From Citricoccus sp. SGAir0253 (GTDB lineage: Bacteria; Actinomycetota; Actinomycetes; Actinomycetales; Micrococcaceae), in the NCBI RefSeq assembly GCF_005877055.1, contig NZ_CP039424.1, positions 2,976,001 through 3,040,000 of the forward strand: a DNA stretch of 64,000 nucleotides, in the 5' to 3' direction. Under the pieces are notes generated by a model. That model worked only from the letters and a program-made list of their open reading frames with translations, did not search any database and was not told the origin of the DNA. Of the stretch, positions 42,462 to 50,973 are shown in pieces; position 1 is the stretch's first letter; each line of letters opens with the position of its first letter. The translations under genes were made by a program, and so were the position numbers.

Positions 42462-43961
42462 TCAGCCGCGCGGCACCGCCATGTACTTGACCTCGAGGAA
42501 CTCCTCGATGCCCACGCGGCCGCCCTCCCGGCCCAGGCCCGAGGCCTTGACGCCGCCGAAGGGCGCCGCGGGGTTCGAGACGATGCCGGTGTTGAGCCCG
42601 ACCATGCCGACCTCGAGTGCCTCGCCCACGCGGAAGCCCCGGTCGACGTCCTGGGTGAAGAGGTATCCCACGAGGCCCCACGGGGTGTCGTTGGCCAGCC
42701 GCACGACCTCCTCCTCCGTGTCGAACGGGATCACGGGGGCGACGGGACCGAAGATCTCCTCGCCCATGAGCTGGGACCGAGGGTCGACGTCGGACAGGAC
42801 GGTGGGGGCGTAGAAGTACCCCGGCCGCTCGGGCCGGGAGCCGCCGCAGACCACCGTGGCGCCCCGGGCGACGGCGTCGTCCACGAGCTCCTGCACCTTG
42901 GCGAGTGCCTTCTCCTCGACGAGCGGCCCCACCTCGGTGCCGTCCCGGGCGCCGTCACCCACGGCCAGCGACCCGAGGCGGTCGGCCAGGCGCCGGGAGA
43001 ACTCGTCGGCCACCGAGCGGTGCACGAACAGCCGGTTGGCCGCGGTGCAGGCCTCCCCCATGTTGCGCATCTTCGCCGTGACGGCACCCTCCACCGCGCG
43101 GTCCAGGTCCGCGTCCCCGAACACGATGAAGGGCGCGTTGCCGCCGAGCTCCATGGACGAGCGCATCACGTGCTGGGCGGCCTGCTCCAGCAGGCGGACG
43201 CCCACCTCCGTGGAGCCGGTGAAGCTGACCTTGCGGGCGATGCCGCTGGCCATCCAGTGGCCCACCACGGACGAGGCGCTGGACGTGCAGACGACATTGA
43301 GCACGCCCCGGGGCAGGCCGGCCTCCACGAGGATGTCCACCAGCGCCAGCGAGGACAGCGGGGTGAGGGCGGCCGGCTTGAAGACCATGGTGCAGCCGGC
43401 CGCGATGGCCGGGCCGATCTTGCGCGTGCCCATGGCCAGCGGGAAGTTCCAGGGCGTGACCAGCACGCACGGGCCCACCGGCTCGCGGGAGACGAGGATC
43501 CGGTTCCGGCCGTCCCCCGTGGTGGTGTGGTCCCCGCCGATGCGCACGGCCTCCTCGGAGAACCAGCGGAAGAACTCGGCGGCATAGGCCACCTCCCCCC
43601 GGGCCTCGGCCAGGGGCTTGCCCATCTCCGTGGTCATCACCAGGGCCAGCTCGTCCTGGCGGGACATGATGAGGTCGTAGGCGCGGCGCAGGATCTCGCT
43701 GCGCTCCCGGGGCGGCGTGCGGCCCCACGTCCGCTGGACGCGGCCGGCGGTCTCGATCGCGCGCCGGGCCTCCTCGGGGCCCCCGTCCGCGACGGTGGCG
43801 ATGACCTCCTCGGTGGCGGGGTTGACCACGTCGAAGCGGGCCCCGGAGGCGGCCTCGCCCCACTGCCCGTCGATGAACACGCCGGTGCTGACGGCGGAGA
43901 CCGCGCGCCGGGCCTCCGCGGAGGTGCGGGCGGCGGGGGTGGTGTGGGCGTTGACGGTCAC
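42462..43961 (-). CDS. Succinate-/aspartate-semialdehyde-type aldehyde dehydrogenase
   Basis: A 499-residue NAD(P) aldehyde dehydrogenase: TPWNFPLAMGTRKIGPA (about 169-185), FTGSTEVGVRLLEQ near 238, Glu in MELGGNAPF near 260, catalytic Cys in MGEACTAANR near 295, and the C-terminal PFGGVKASGLGREGG. It closely resembles GabD and DoeC, which oxidise succinate or aspartate semialdehyde. Last gene of an operon behind the class III aminotransferase, a pairing that converts a diamino or omega-amino acid to a diacid. In an ectoine pathway it would turn aspartate semialdehyde into aspartate. Confidence 0.87.
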   Translation of the reverse strand: MTVNAHTTPAARTSAEARRAVSAVSTGVFIDGQWGEAASGARFDVVNPATEEVIATVADGGPEEARRAIETAGRVQRTWGRTPPRERSEILRRAYDLIMSRQDELALVMTTEMGKPLAEARGEVAYAAEFFRWFSEEAVRIGGDHTTTGDGRNRILVSREPVGPCVLVTPWNFPLAMGTRKIGPAIAAGCTMVFKPAALTPLSSLALVDILVEAGLPRGVLNVVCTSSASSVVGHWMASGIARKVSFTGSTEVGVRLLEQAAQHVMRSSMELGGNAPFIVFGDADLDRAVEGAVTAKMRNMGEACTAANRLFVHRSVADEFSRRLADRLGSLAVGDGARDGTEVGPLVEEKALAKVQELVDDAVARGATVVCGGSRPERPGYFYAPTVLSDVDPRSQLMGEEIFGPVAPVIPFDTEEEVVRLANDTPWGLVGYLFTQDVDRGFRVGEALEVGMVGLNTGIVSNPAAPFGGVKASGLGREGGRVGIEEFLEVKYMAVPRG

Positions 43962-46900
43962 GATGGGTCCTCTCGTCCGGGCTGCGGGTCGGGCTGGGGG
44001 TCAGGCTGCGGATGCGGCTCGGCCGGCGGGCGCGCGGCGGCGCCCGTCGGCTCCGGATCCGCCGGCGCGGTCGGCGCGGGGTCCAGGAGCTGGGCCAGGT
44101 GCAGGCCGGGCCGGCCGGCGTCGAGCTGGTCGACCTGCCGGGCGCAGGAGAAGCCGTCGGTGAGCACCGCGGTCCGCGGCCCCGCGGCGCGCAGCGCCGG
44201 GGCCAGGGCGTTCTCCGCCACCTGCATGCTCACAGCGTAGTGCTCGCGCTCGAAGCCGAAGTTGCCGGCCACCCCGCAGCAGCCGGTGGCCTCCACGATG
44301 TCCGTGACACCGGCGGCCGCCAGCGCGGTCCGCTGCGCCCCCTGCCCGAAGACCGAGTACTCGTGGCAGTGCGTCTGCAGCACGACCCGCCCGGGGACCG
44401 GACGGCCCGGCCGGGGCGACCACCCGCCGGCGGAGCGCTCGGCCACGTGGGCGGCGAAGCTGCGCACCCGGGCGGCCACGCGGCGGGCCCGGTCCGTGGG
44501 GACCAGCTCGGGCAGGTCCTTGCGCAGGGCCGCGGCGCAGCTGGGCTCGACGACGACGATCGGCCGGTCCGTGCCGTCGTCGAGCACCTCCGCGGCCCGG
44601 GTGAGCATCGCCCGCGCGGGGCGCAGCTGGCCGGTGGAGATCCAGGTCAGCCCGCAGCAGGCCTCGGCCGAGCATTCCACGGACCCGCCGGTGCCGGCGA
44701 GCACCCGGGCCGCGGCCCCGGCCACCTCGGGACGGAACCCGCGGGTGAAGGTGTCGACGAACAGCACGGTGTCCTCCGCGCCCGGTCCGGTGACGCCCGC
44801 ACCGGCCGGACCGCCGGCGGCGACCGTGGCCGCCGCGCCGACCTCCCGGCGCCACGCCCCGGACGGGGCGAGGCGCGGCAGCCGGCGCCGGGTGGTCAGC
44901 CCGCCCAGGGCCGCGGCGGTCCGGCCCAGCGGGGTGGCCAGCACGGCGTTCACGAGCGGGGCGATCCGGCCGGTGACCGCCAGCCACCGGGGCAGCCAGC
45001 CGAGCGAGTAGTGCGAGAGCGGGCGACGGCGGCCCCGGTAGTAGTGGTCGAGGAACTCGGACTTGTAGGTGGCCATGTCCACGCCGGTCGGGCAGTCGGT
45101 GGAGCAGGCCTTGCAGGACAGGCACAGGTCCAGCACCTCGCGGGCCTCCTCGGACCGCCACCCCTCCTCGACGGTGCGGGCGCCCCGGACCACCTCCTGC
45201 AGCACGCGGGCGCGGCCGCGCGTGGAGTCCTTCTCGTCCCGGGTGGCGCGGTAGCTCGGACACATGACCCCGCCGGTGTCCGCGCGGCACCGCCCCACGC
45301 CGATGCAGCCCTGCACGGCGTGCACCCAGGCGCCGGCGCGCTCGTCGTCGGCGCGCTCGTCCTCGGTGCGCCCGCCCTCGGGGGCCCCGGGCCGGGCCCC
45401 CAGGGGCCGCAGCTCGAAGCTCGTGCGCCAGGGCCGGTCGGGCACACCCGCCAGGGACAGGTGGGCATCCATCGGGTCCGGGGCGGTGACCGAGCCGGGG
45501 TTGAGGATGCCCGCCGGGTCCCAGAGCCGCCGGAACCCGGCGAAGGCGGCGAGGACCTCCGGGGAGTACATGATCGGCAACAGCTCCGACCGCGCCCGGC
45601 CGTCGCCGTGCTCCCCGGACAGCGACCCGCCGTGGCGGACCACCAGCTCCGCCGCGGCGCGGGTGAAGTCGCGGAAGACGGCCCGCCCGGCCTCCGTGCG
45701 CAGGTCGTAGGTGATGCGGATGTGCATGCACCCGGCCCCGAAGTGGCCGTACATGACCCCGTCCAGCCCGTGCGCGTCGAGCAGGGCCCGGAGGTCCGTG
45801 AGGTAGTCGGCGAGCCGCTCGGGGGCCACCGCGGAGTCCTCCCACCCGGGCCACGACTCCCCGCCGGAGGCCAACCGGGAGGAGAGCCCGGCCCCGTCCT
45901 CGCGCACCCGCCACAGCGAGGCCCGCTCCAGGGGGTCGGGCACCGCCCGGCCCTCCACGAGCCGGCCCTCGCGCCCCAGCCGGGCGAGCAGCCGCTCGGC
46001 GGCGGCCGCCACCTCGTCCGCGTCGTCGCCGTCGAGGTCCACGAACAGCCACGCATCCCCCGCGGGCAGGCCGAGCACGGAGTCCGCGCCGCGGCGCAGG
46101 CGCATGGTCTCCACGATGGCCCGGTCGATCCCCTCCACGGCCGCGGGGGAGGACTCGAGGATGGCGGGCACGTCCCGCGCGGCGTCCACGACCCCGGCGT
46201 AGCCCAGGCACACCAGCAGGGCGCTCGCCGGCCGGGGCACCAGCCGCATACGGGCGCGCACCACGAGGGCGCAGGTGCCCTCGGTGCCCACCAGCGCGCG
46301 GGCGACGTCCAGGTGCCGCTCCGGCAGCAGGTGCTCCAGGTGGTAACCGGAGACCTGGCGGGAGATCCGGCCCAGCTCCCGCCGGAAGGCGGCGAGGTGG
46401 TCCCGGGCGAGCCCGCGCAGGGCCTCCTCCAGCTCCGCGGCGCGCGCCGCGGAGGCGGCGTCCGCGGGGTCGGTGGCGCGCAGGCCCGTGGTCGTGGCCG
46501 TGAGTCGCGCGCCGTCGGAGGTGACCACGTCGAGCTCCACCACGTGGTCGGAGGTCCGGCCGTGGCGCACCGAGTGGTTGCCGCACGCGTCGTTGCCGAT
46601 CGCCCCGCCCACCGTGGCCCGGGTCCGAGAGGACGGGTCCGGGGCGAAGGTGAGGCGGCCACCGGTGGCGGCCTCCACCTCCCGGGTCAGTTCCGCCAGC
46701 ACCATGCCGGGCTCCACGTCCACCGTGCCGGCGGCCTCGTCGATGCCGTGGACGCGGTTCAGGTGGCGGGAGAGGTCCAGGACCACGCCCGGGCCCACCG
46801 CGTTGCCCGCCATGGACGTGCCCCCGCCGCGGCCGATGAGCGCGGTGCCGGTCTCGCGGCAGGCCACGACGGCGGCGCGGACCTCCTCCGCGGAGCGCGG

Positions 46901-47140
46901 GAACACCACGGCCACCGGGGCGACGCGGTAGTTGGAGGCGTCGTAGGAGTACTCGGCCAGGCGCCGGGGCGAGGCGTCCGGGTCCAGCCCGGCCGCCCGC
47001 AGGCGGTCGACCACGTCGACCACGGCGGAGCCCGGGCCGGCCCCGTCCCGGAGGGCGGCCTCCTCGCGCGGCCCGGTCCCGGGGAGGGGCCCTGGGAGGG
47101 TCTCGGCGGCGTCCCGCATGCGGTCCCCCAGCCCCGTCAC
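43958..47140 (-). CDS. FAD-linked and 4Fe-4S oxidoreductase (D-2-hydroxyacid dehydrogenase type)
   Basis: A 1060-residue multidomain protein. The PCMH FAD-binding domain (about 40-260; GRGGTSMAGNAVGPG, GNDACGNHSVRHG) is followed by a C-terminal FAD-oxidase domain ending MYGHFGAGCMHIRI and SLSGEHGDGRARSEL. Cys clusters follow near 610-630 (CIGVGRCRADTGGVMC) and 675-685 (CLSCKACSTDC), and two CCG domains near 830 and 955. This is the Dld/GlpC-like fusion that oxidises a D-2-hydroxyacid and feeds electrons to quinone. GTG 47140 overlaps the aminotransferase stop (GTGA). The divergent neighbouring D-2-hydroxyacid dehydrogenase could make or share its substrate. Confidence 0.85.
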   Translation of the reverse strand: MTGLGDRMRDAAETLPGPLPGTGPREEAALRDGAGPGSAVVDVVDRLRAAGLDPDASPRRLAEYSYDASNYRVAPVAVVFPRSAEEVRAAVVACRETGTALIGRGGGTSMAGNAVGPGVVLDLSRHLNRVHGIDEAAGTVDVEPGMVLAELTREVEAATGGRLTFAPDPSSRTRATVGGAIGNDACGNHSVRHGRTSDHVVELDVVTSDGARLTATTTGLRATDPADAASAARAAELEEALRGLARDHLAAFRRELGRISRQVSGYHLEHLLPERHLDVARALVGTEGTCALVVRARMRLVPRPASALLVCLGYAGVVDAARDVPAILESSPAAVEGIDRAIVETMRLRRGADSVLGLPAGDAWLFVDLDGDDADEVAAAAERLLARLGREGRLVEGRAVPDPLERASLWRVREDGAGLSSRLASGGESWPGWEDSAVAPERLADYLTDLRALLDAHGLDGVMYGHFGAGCMHIRITYDLRTEAGRAVFRDFTRAAAELVVRHGGSLSGEHGDGRARSELLPIMYSPEVLAAFAGFRRLWDPAGILNPGSVTAPDPMDAHLSLAGVPDRPWRTSFELRPLGARPGAPEGGRTEDERADDERAGAWVHAVQGCIGVGRCRADTGGVMCPSYRATRDEKDSTRGRARVLQEVVRGARTVEEGWRSEEAREVLDLCLSCKACSTDCPTGVDMATYKSEFLDHYYRGRRRPLSHYSLGWLPRWLAVTGRIAPLVNAVLATPLGRTAAALGGLTTRRRLPRLAPSGAWRREVGAAATVAAGGPAGAGVTGPGAEDTVLFVDTFTRGFRPEVAGAAARVLAGTGGSVECSAEACCGLTWISTGQLRPARAMLTRAAEVLDDGTDRPIVVVEPSCAAALRKDLPELVPTDRARRVAARVRSFAAHVAERSAGGWSPRPGRPVPGRVVLQTHCHEYSVFGQGAQRTALAAAGVTDIVEATGCCGVAGNFGFEREHYAVSMQVAENALAPALRAAGPRTAVLTDGFSCARQVDQLDAGRPGLHLAQLLDPAPTAPADPEPTGAAARPPAEPHPQPDPQPDPQPGREDPS

Positions 47141-48432
47141 GCGCCGGCGGCGGGGACGGCGGCGGCACCGGCGGGGACGGCCCCGACGACGGACGCCACG
47201 GCCGCCTCGAGGCGCTCCAGGCCCAGCGCGATCTCGCCCTCCGTGACCACGAGGGCCGGGATGAGGCGCACCACGTTGCCGGACGGCCCGCACGTCAGGG
47301 TGAGCAGCCCGTGCCCCGTGGTGGCCTGCTGGACGGCGGTGGCCGTCGCGGCGTCCGGGGTGCCGTCCGCGGCCGTGAACTCGATACCCTGCATCAGGCC
47401 CAGCCCGCGGACGTCCCCGATGACCGGGAACCGGCGCTGGACCTCCCGCAGCCCCGCCTGGAGCTGCTCACCGCGCACCCGGGAGTTCTCCACCAGGCCC
47501 TCGTCCCGGACGACGTCCAGGGTGGCCACGCCGGCCGCGGCGGAGACCGCGTTGCCGCCGTAGGTGCCGCCCTGGGAGCCCGGCCAGGCCTTGGCCATGG
47601 TCTCGGTGGGTGCGGCGATCGCCGAGATGGGGAAGCCGGAGGCGATGCCCTTGGCGGTGATGAGGATGTCCGGGACGGCGGCGGAGTGCTGGTGGCCCCA
47701 GAACCTCCCGGTGCGCCCGACGCCGGCCTGCACCTCGTCGACGACCAGCTGGATGCCGTGGTGGTCGGCCCGCTCCCGCAGTCCCTCCAGGAACGCCGGC
47801 GGCGTGGGCAGGTAGCCCCCGTCCCCCAGGGCGGGCTCGATGAGGAAGGCCGCCGTGTCCTCCGGGGCGGTGCGGGTCCTCAGCAGGTAGTCCAGCTCCC
47901 GCAGGGCGAACTCGACCGCGGTCGCCTCGTCCCAGCCGTAGCGGTAGGCGTAGGGGAAGGCGGACATGTGCACGCCGGCCATCAGGGGGGCGAACCCGGC
48001 CGAGAACCGGGTGCCGGCCGTGGTGAGGGAGGCGGCCGCGACCGTGCGGCCGTGGAACCCGCCCTGGAAGACGACGACGTTCGGCCGCCCCGTCGCCATG
48101 CGGGCCAGCCGGACGGCGGCCTCCACCGCCTCCGAGCCGGAGTTGGCGTAGAACACCGAGTCCAGGCCGGCGGGCAGCACCTCGCCCAGCCTCCCGGTGA
48201 GCTCCAGCAGCGGCCGGTGCATCACGGTCGTGTACTGGGCGTGGATGATCCGGCCCACCTGCTCGCGGGCGGCCTCCACCACCCGCGGATGGCAGTGGCC
48301 GGTGCTCGTCACGCCGATGCCGGTGGTGAAGTCGAGGTACTCGCGCCCGTCGGTGCCGAAGATCCAGCTGCCGAGGGCGTGGTCCACGACCACGGGGGTG
48401 GCCTGCTTGAGGACGGGGCTCAGGGACGTCAT
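47137..48432 (-). CDS. Class III aminotransferase (GabT/DoeD-like)
   Basis: A 431-residue PLP enzyme: TTGIGVTSTGHCHPRV (36-51), ANSGSEAVEAAVRLAR (96-111), FHGRTVAAASLT (127-138), DEVQAGVGRTGRFW (232-245) and PLP Lys261 in LITAKGIASGFP. The family transfers omega-amino groups, as in GABA and diaminobutyrate transaminases. With ectoine hydrolase nearby, a DoeD role (2,4-diaminobutyrate to aspartate semialdehyde) is likely. ATG 48432 is chosen because GGAGG is nine bases upstream; ATG 48441 sits directly on that SD. First gene of the aminotransferase/FAD-FeS/ALDH operon, under operator 4. Confidence 0.85.
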   Translation of the reverse strand: MTSLSPVLKQATPVVVDHALGSWIFGTDGREYLDFTTGIGVTSTGHCHPRVVEAAREQVGRIIHAQYTTVMHRPLLELTGRLGEVLPAGLDSVFYANSGSEAVEAAVRLARMATGRPNVVVFQGGFHGRTVAAASLTTAGTRFSAGFAPLMAGVHMSAFPYAYRYGWDEATAVEFALRELDYLLRTRTAPEDTAAFLIEPALGDGGYLPTPPAFLEGLRERADHHGIQLVVDEVQAGVGRTGRFWGHQHSAAVPDILITAKGIASGFPISAIAAPTETMAKAWPGSQGGTYGGNAVSAAAGVATLDVVRDEGLVENSRVRGEQLQAGLREVQRRFPVIGDVRGLGLMQGIEFTAADGTPDAATATAVQQATTGHGLLTLTCGPSGNVVRLIPALVVTEGEIALGLERLEAAVASVVGAVPAGAAAVPAAGA

Positions 48433-48458
48433 GCCGCACATCCTCCCGTCCGCATCGA

Positions 48459-48476
48459 CTTATTGTCAACAATAAG
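48459..48476. promoter_or_regulatory. GntR-type operator 4 (shared divergent)
   Basis: CTTATTGTCAACAATAAG, 18 bases, between the divergent class III aminotransferase (start 48432) and D-2-hydroxyacid dehydrogenase (start 48499). It can serve both units and is the longest of the six sites. Confidence 0.8.
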
Positions 48477-48498
48477 CAGGGCGACCTAGGGTGGGGGC

Positions 48499-49503
48499 GT
48501 GGAGACCATGGAGAACAGGACATGCCGCCCCGGACCGCGGCCCACGGTGGTCGTGCTGACCACGGCCACCACCCCGCCCCCGTACAACGCGGCCCTCCTG
48601 GAGGACCGGGCGGAGGTCGTCTACACCGATGCGGAGGGGCTGGGCGGGGCCCTGCCCGGGGCCGAGGTGCTCCTCGTCTGGGACTTCTTCTCCACCGCCC
48701 TGCGGGACGCGTGGGAGCACGCCGACGCGCTGCGCTGGGTGCACGTGGCCGCGGCCGGCGTGGACTCCCTGCTCTTCGACGGGCTGCGCGACTCGGACGT
48801 CCTGGTCACCAACGCCCACGGCGCCTTCGACGGGCCCATCGCCGAGTTCGTCCTGGCCTCGGTCCTGGCGCAGGACAAGCAGCTCCACCTGAGCAAGGAC
48901 CTGCAGCGGCGGTCCACGTGGCGGCACCGGGAGGTCCGGCGCACGGCCGGGCAGCACGCGCTCGTCGTCGGGACCGGCGGCATCGGCCGGGCCACCGCGC
49001 GCCTGCTCCGTGCAGTGGGCCTGGAGGTGCGCGGCGCGGGCCGCACGGCGCGCGAGGACGACCCCGACTTCGGCACCGTGGTCGCCAGCGCGGACCTGGC
49101 CGAGCACGCCGGGTGGGCCGACCACCTCGTGCTGATCGCGCCGCTGACCGAGGCCACCCGCGGCCTCCTGGACGCGGAGGTGCTGGGGCGGATGAAGCCC
49201 ACCGCCCACGTGGTGAACGTGGGCCGCGGGGCGCTCGTGGAGGAGCCGGCGCTGGTCGAGGCGCTCCGGTCCGGGCGGATCGCCGCGGCCTCCCTGGACG
49301 TGTTCGCCGAGGAGCCCCTGCCCCCCGGCCATCCGTTCTGGGCGATGGAGAACGTGCACGTGTCCGCCCACATGAGTGGGGACGTGGTGGGCTGGCGGGA
49401 CACGCTGGCGGACCAGTTCGCCGACAACCTGGACCGCTGGCTCGCGGGCTCCGTCCCGGCCCACCGCGTCGACAAGGACCTCGGCTACGTCCGCCGGTCC
49501 TGA
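48499..49503 (+). CDS. D-isomer-specific 2-hydroxyacid dehydrogenase
   Basis: A 334-residue enzyme. The NAD motif VVGTGGIGRATARLL is at about 155-169. Catalytic residues are Arg in NVGRGALV (near 238), Glu in FAEEPLPPG (near 272) and His in SAHMSGD (near 293). It interconverts a 2-oxoacid and a D-2-hydroxyacid with NAD(P)H. GTG 48499 and ATG 48508 are both possible starts. Divergent from the aminotransferase operon that contains a D-2-hydroxyacid-oxidising flavoprotein, so the two could form a reduction/oxidation pair on one metabolite. Substrate unknown. Confidence 0.85.
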   Translation: METMENRTCRPGPRPTVVVLTTATTPPPYNAALLEDRAEVVYTDAEGLGGALPGAEVLLVWDFFSTALRDAWEHADALRWVHVAAAGVDSLLFDGLRDSDVLVTNAHGAFDGPIAEFVLASVLAQDKQLHLSKDLQRRSTWRHREVRRTAGQHALVVGTGGIGRATARLLRAVGLEVRGAGRTAREDDPDFGTVVASADLAEHAGWADHLVLIAPLTEATRGLLDAEVLGRMKPTAHVVNVGRGALVEEPALVEALRSGRIAAASLDVFAEEPLPPGHPFWAMENVHVSAHMSGDVVGWRDTLADQFADNLDRWLAGSVPAHRVDKDLGYVRRS

Positions 49504-49529
49504 TCCGGCCCGTCCCGGAGCGGGACAGG

Positions 49530-50033
49530 TCAGCCGGCGTCGGCCCGGGCGAAGGCCAGCGTCTCCCCGCGCGCTCCGCCCATCCACACGTCCTGGCACG
49601 CCGCGCGGAACTCCTCCAGGCCCTCCTCGATCGTGGCGAAGACGTTCCCGGGCACCCAGCCGACGTCGCCGTTGAGCAGCAGGTTGTTGCGCCCGTAGAA
49701 CACGGCCAGGTCGATGAGCAGCCGGTGCTCGGCCGTCCCGGCGGCGGGCTCGTACCCGTAGGCGGGATTGTCCAGGACGCCCTCGAAGGTGAAGTAGCAC
49801 AGGTCCCCGGGGATGGGGGTCACGGTCTGGTTCTCCGGGCCCGGCTCCTGCGCCGCGAACGCCGGGACGAGGGCGTAGACCTCGTTGCGGGCGAACTTGC
49901 CGTGGAACACCTGGCCGGACTGGGGCAGGGCCTCCCAGACGGCGGCGGCCGTGCGGGGAGCCTCCTCGTCCAGCAGCCGGGCGCGGGCGGTGACCCCCCG
50001 CCGTTCCAGGGTGACCGTGATGTACCGCGCCAT
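49530..50033 (-). CDS. DUF3830-family (cyclophilin-like fold) protein
   Basis: A 167-residue protein starting ARYITVTLERRGVTARARLL, with GQVFHGKFARNEVYALVP and PGDLCYFTF, patterns of the DUF3830 family, whose known structures have a cyclophilin-like beta-barrel. No function is established. ATG 50033 is used; the frame extends upstream to 50132 across operator 5. DUF3830 genes often travel with Asp/Glu racemase-like and hydantoinase- or amidase-like genes, as here. Convergent with the 2-hydroxyacid dehydrogenase. Confidence 0.75.
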   Translation of the reverse strand: MARYITVTLERRGVTARARLLDEEAPRTAAAVWEALPQSGQVFHGKFARNEVYALVPAFAAQEPGPENQTVTPIPGDLCYFTFEGVLDNPAYGYEPAAGTAEHRLLIDLAVFYGRNNLLLNGDVGWVPGNVFATIEEGLEEFRAACQDVWMGGARGETLAFARADAG

Positions 50034-50075
50034 GGCAGGCTCCGTCCGGAGGATCGAGGGGCCCGGGCGGCCCGA

Positions 50076-50091
50076 GGATTGTCTACAATCC
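50076..50091. promoter_or_regulatory. GntR-type operator 5 (DUF3830 / EutA-like 1)
   Basis: GGATTGTCTACAATCC, 16 bases, between the DUF3830 gene (start 50033) and the divergent EutA-like gene (start 50165). Confidence 0.8.
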
Positions 50092-50164
50092 AACTGTAGG
50101 CGTCCGCGGTCACGCCGCAACCCCCGGCGCATCCGCGGCGCACCCCAGGAGGAGGGCCACCGCC

Positions 50165-50872
50165 GTGCACACCGTCGTCATGCTCTACCCCGGCCACAGC
50201 GCCGAGGACGAGTTCCGCGCCCTCGAGGACCGGGTCCCCGGCGCCTCCCTCCCCGTGGTGCACACGTGGGAGGGCGGCACCGCCCACGACGTGCCGGCCC
50301 TGCTGGCCCTGGGCTCCCGGCAGCAGCTGGCCAGCCCCGCCGCCCGGGCCCGGGCCCTCGCCCCGGACGCGGTGATGTGGGCCTGCACCTCGGGCAGCTT
50401 CGTGTACGGCTGGGAGGGCTGCCACGAGCAGGCGGGGTGGGTCCGGGAGGCCGCGGGGGCACCCGCCTCGTCGACCTCCCTGGCCTTCGCCGCGGCGGTG
50501 CACCACCTCGGCCTGCGGCGCGCGTCCGTCGCGGCGACCTACCCGGGGGACGTCGCGGCCCACTTCGTGGACCTCCTGGAGCGGGACGGCATCACGGTGA
50601 CCGCCCTGTCCTCGTACGACGTCCCGAGCGGCGAGGACGCGGGCGCCCTGGGCCCGGACTGGGTGCGGCGGGTCGCCGGGGCGGCGGACCTCGCCGGGGC
50701 CGAGTGCCTGCTGGTCCCGGACACCGCCCTGCACACGATCGAGGTCCTGCCGGAGCTGGAGGCCGCCGCGGGCGTACCCGTGCTGACCGCCAACCAGGTC
50801 ACGGCGTGGCACGGGCTCGCGCTGGCCGGCCACCCCGCCCGCGCGCCCGGGCTCGGCGCCCTCTTCGCCTGA
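50165..50872 (+). CDS. Asp/Glu racemase / maleate isomerase-like protein 1 (EutA-like), one catalytic Cys missing
   Basis: A 235-residue protein of the maleate isomerase / arylmalonate decarboxylase / EutA superfamily. The first active-site Cys is Cys74 in WACTSGSFVYG. At the second active-site position the sequence is VPDTALHT, with Asp186 where the neighbouring paralogue has Cys197. The shared ending PVLTANQVTAW confirms the alignment. GTG 50165 has AGGAGGAGGG upstream. Enzymes with one Cys in this fold include decarboxylases, so it may not be an isomerase. In ectoine clusters EutA homologues act on hydroxyectoine-derived steps; the activity here is open. Confidence 0.78.
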   Translation: MHTVVMLYPGHSAEDEFRALEDRVPGASLPVVHTWEGGTAHDVPALLALGSRQQLASPAARARALAPDAVMWACTSGSFVYGWEGCHEQAGWVREAAGAPASSTSLAFAAAVHHLGLRRASVAATYPGDVAAHFVDLLERDGITVTALSSYDVPSGEDAGALGPDWVRRVAGAADLAGAECLLVPDTALHTIEVLPELEAAAGVPVLTANQVTAWHGLALAGHPARAPGLGALFA

Positions 50873-50973
50873 GAGCGACGGCGGCCCGGCGCGGGCGAGG
50901 CGAGGACGGGGCGGGATCCCGACGACGGCCCGGCGAGGAATGCCGTCCGGCCGCCCCCGCGTCCGGGCGGCCC

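Noticed and set aside
43958-47563. Plus-strand frame of 1183 codons opposite the FAD/Fe-S gene
   Set aside because: The minus strand encodes complete FAD, Fe-S and CCG domains; the plus frame has none.
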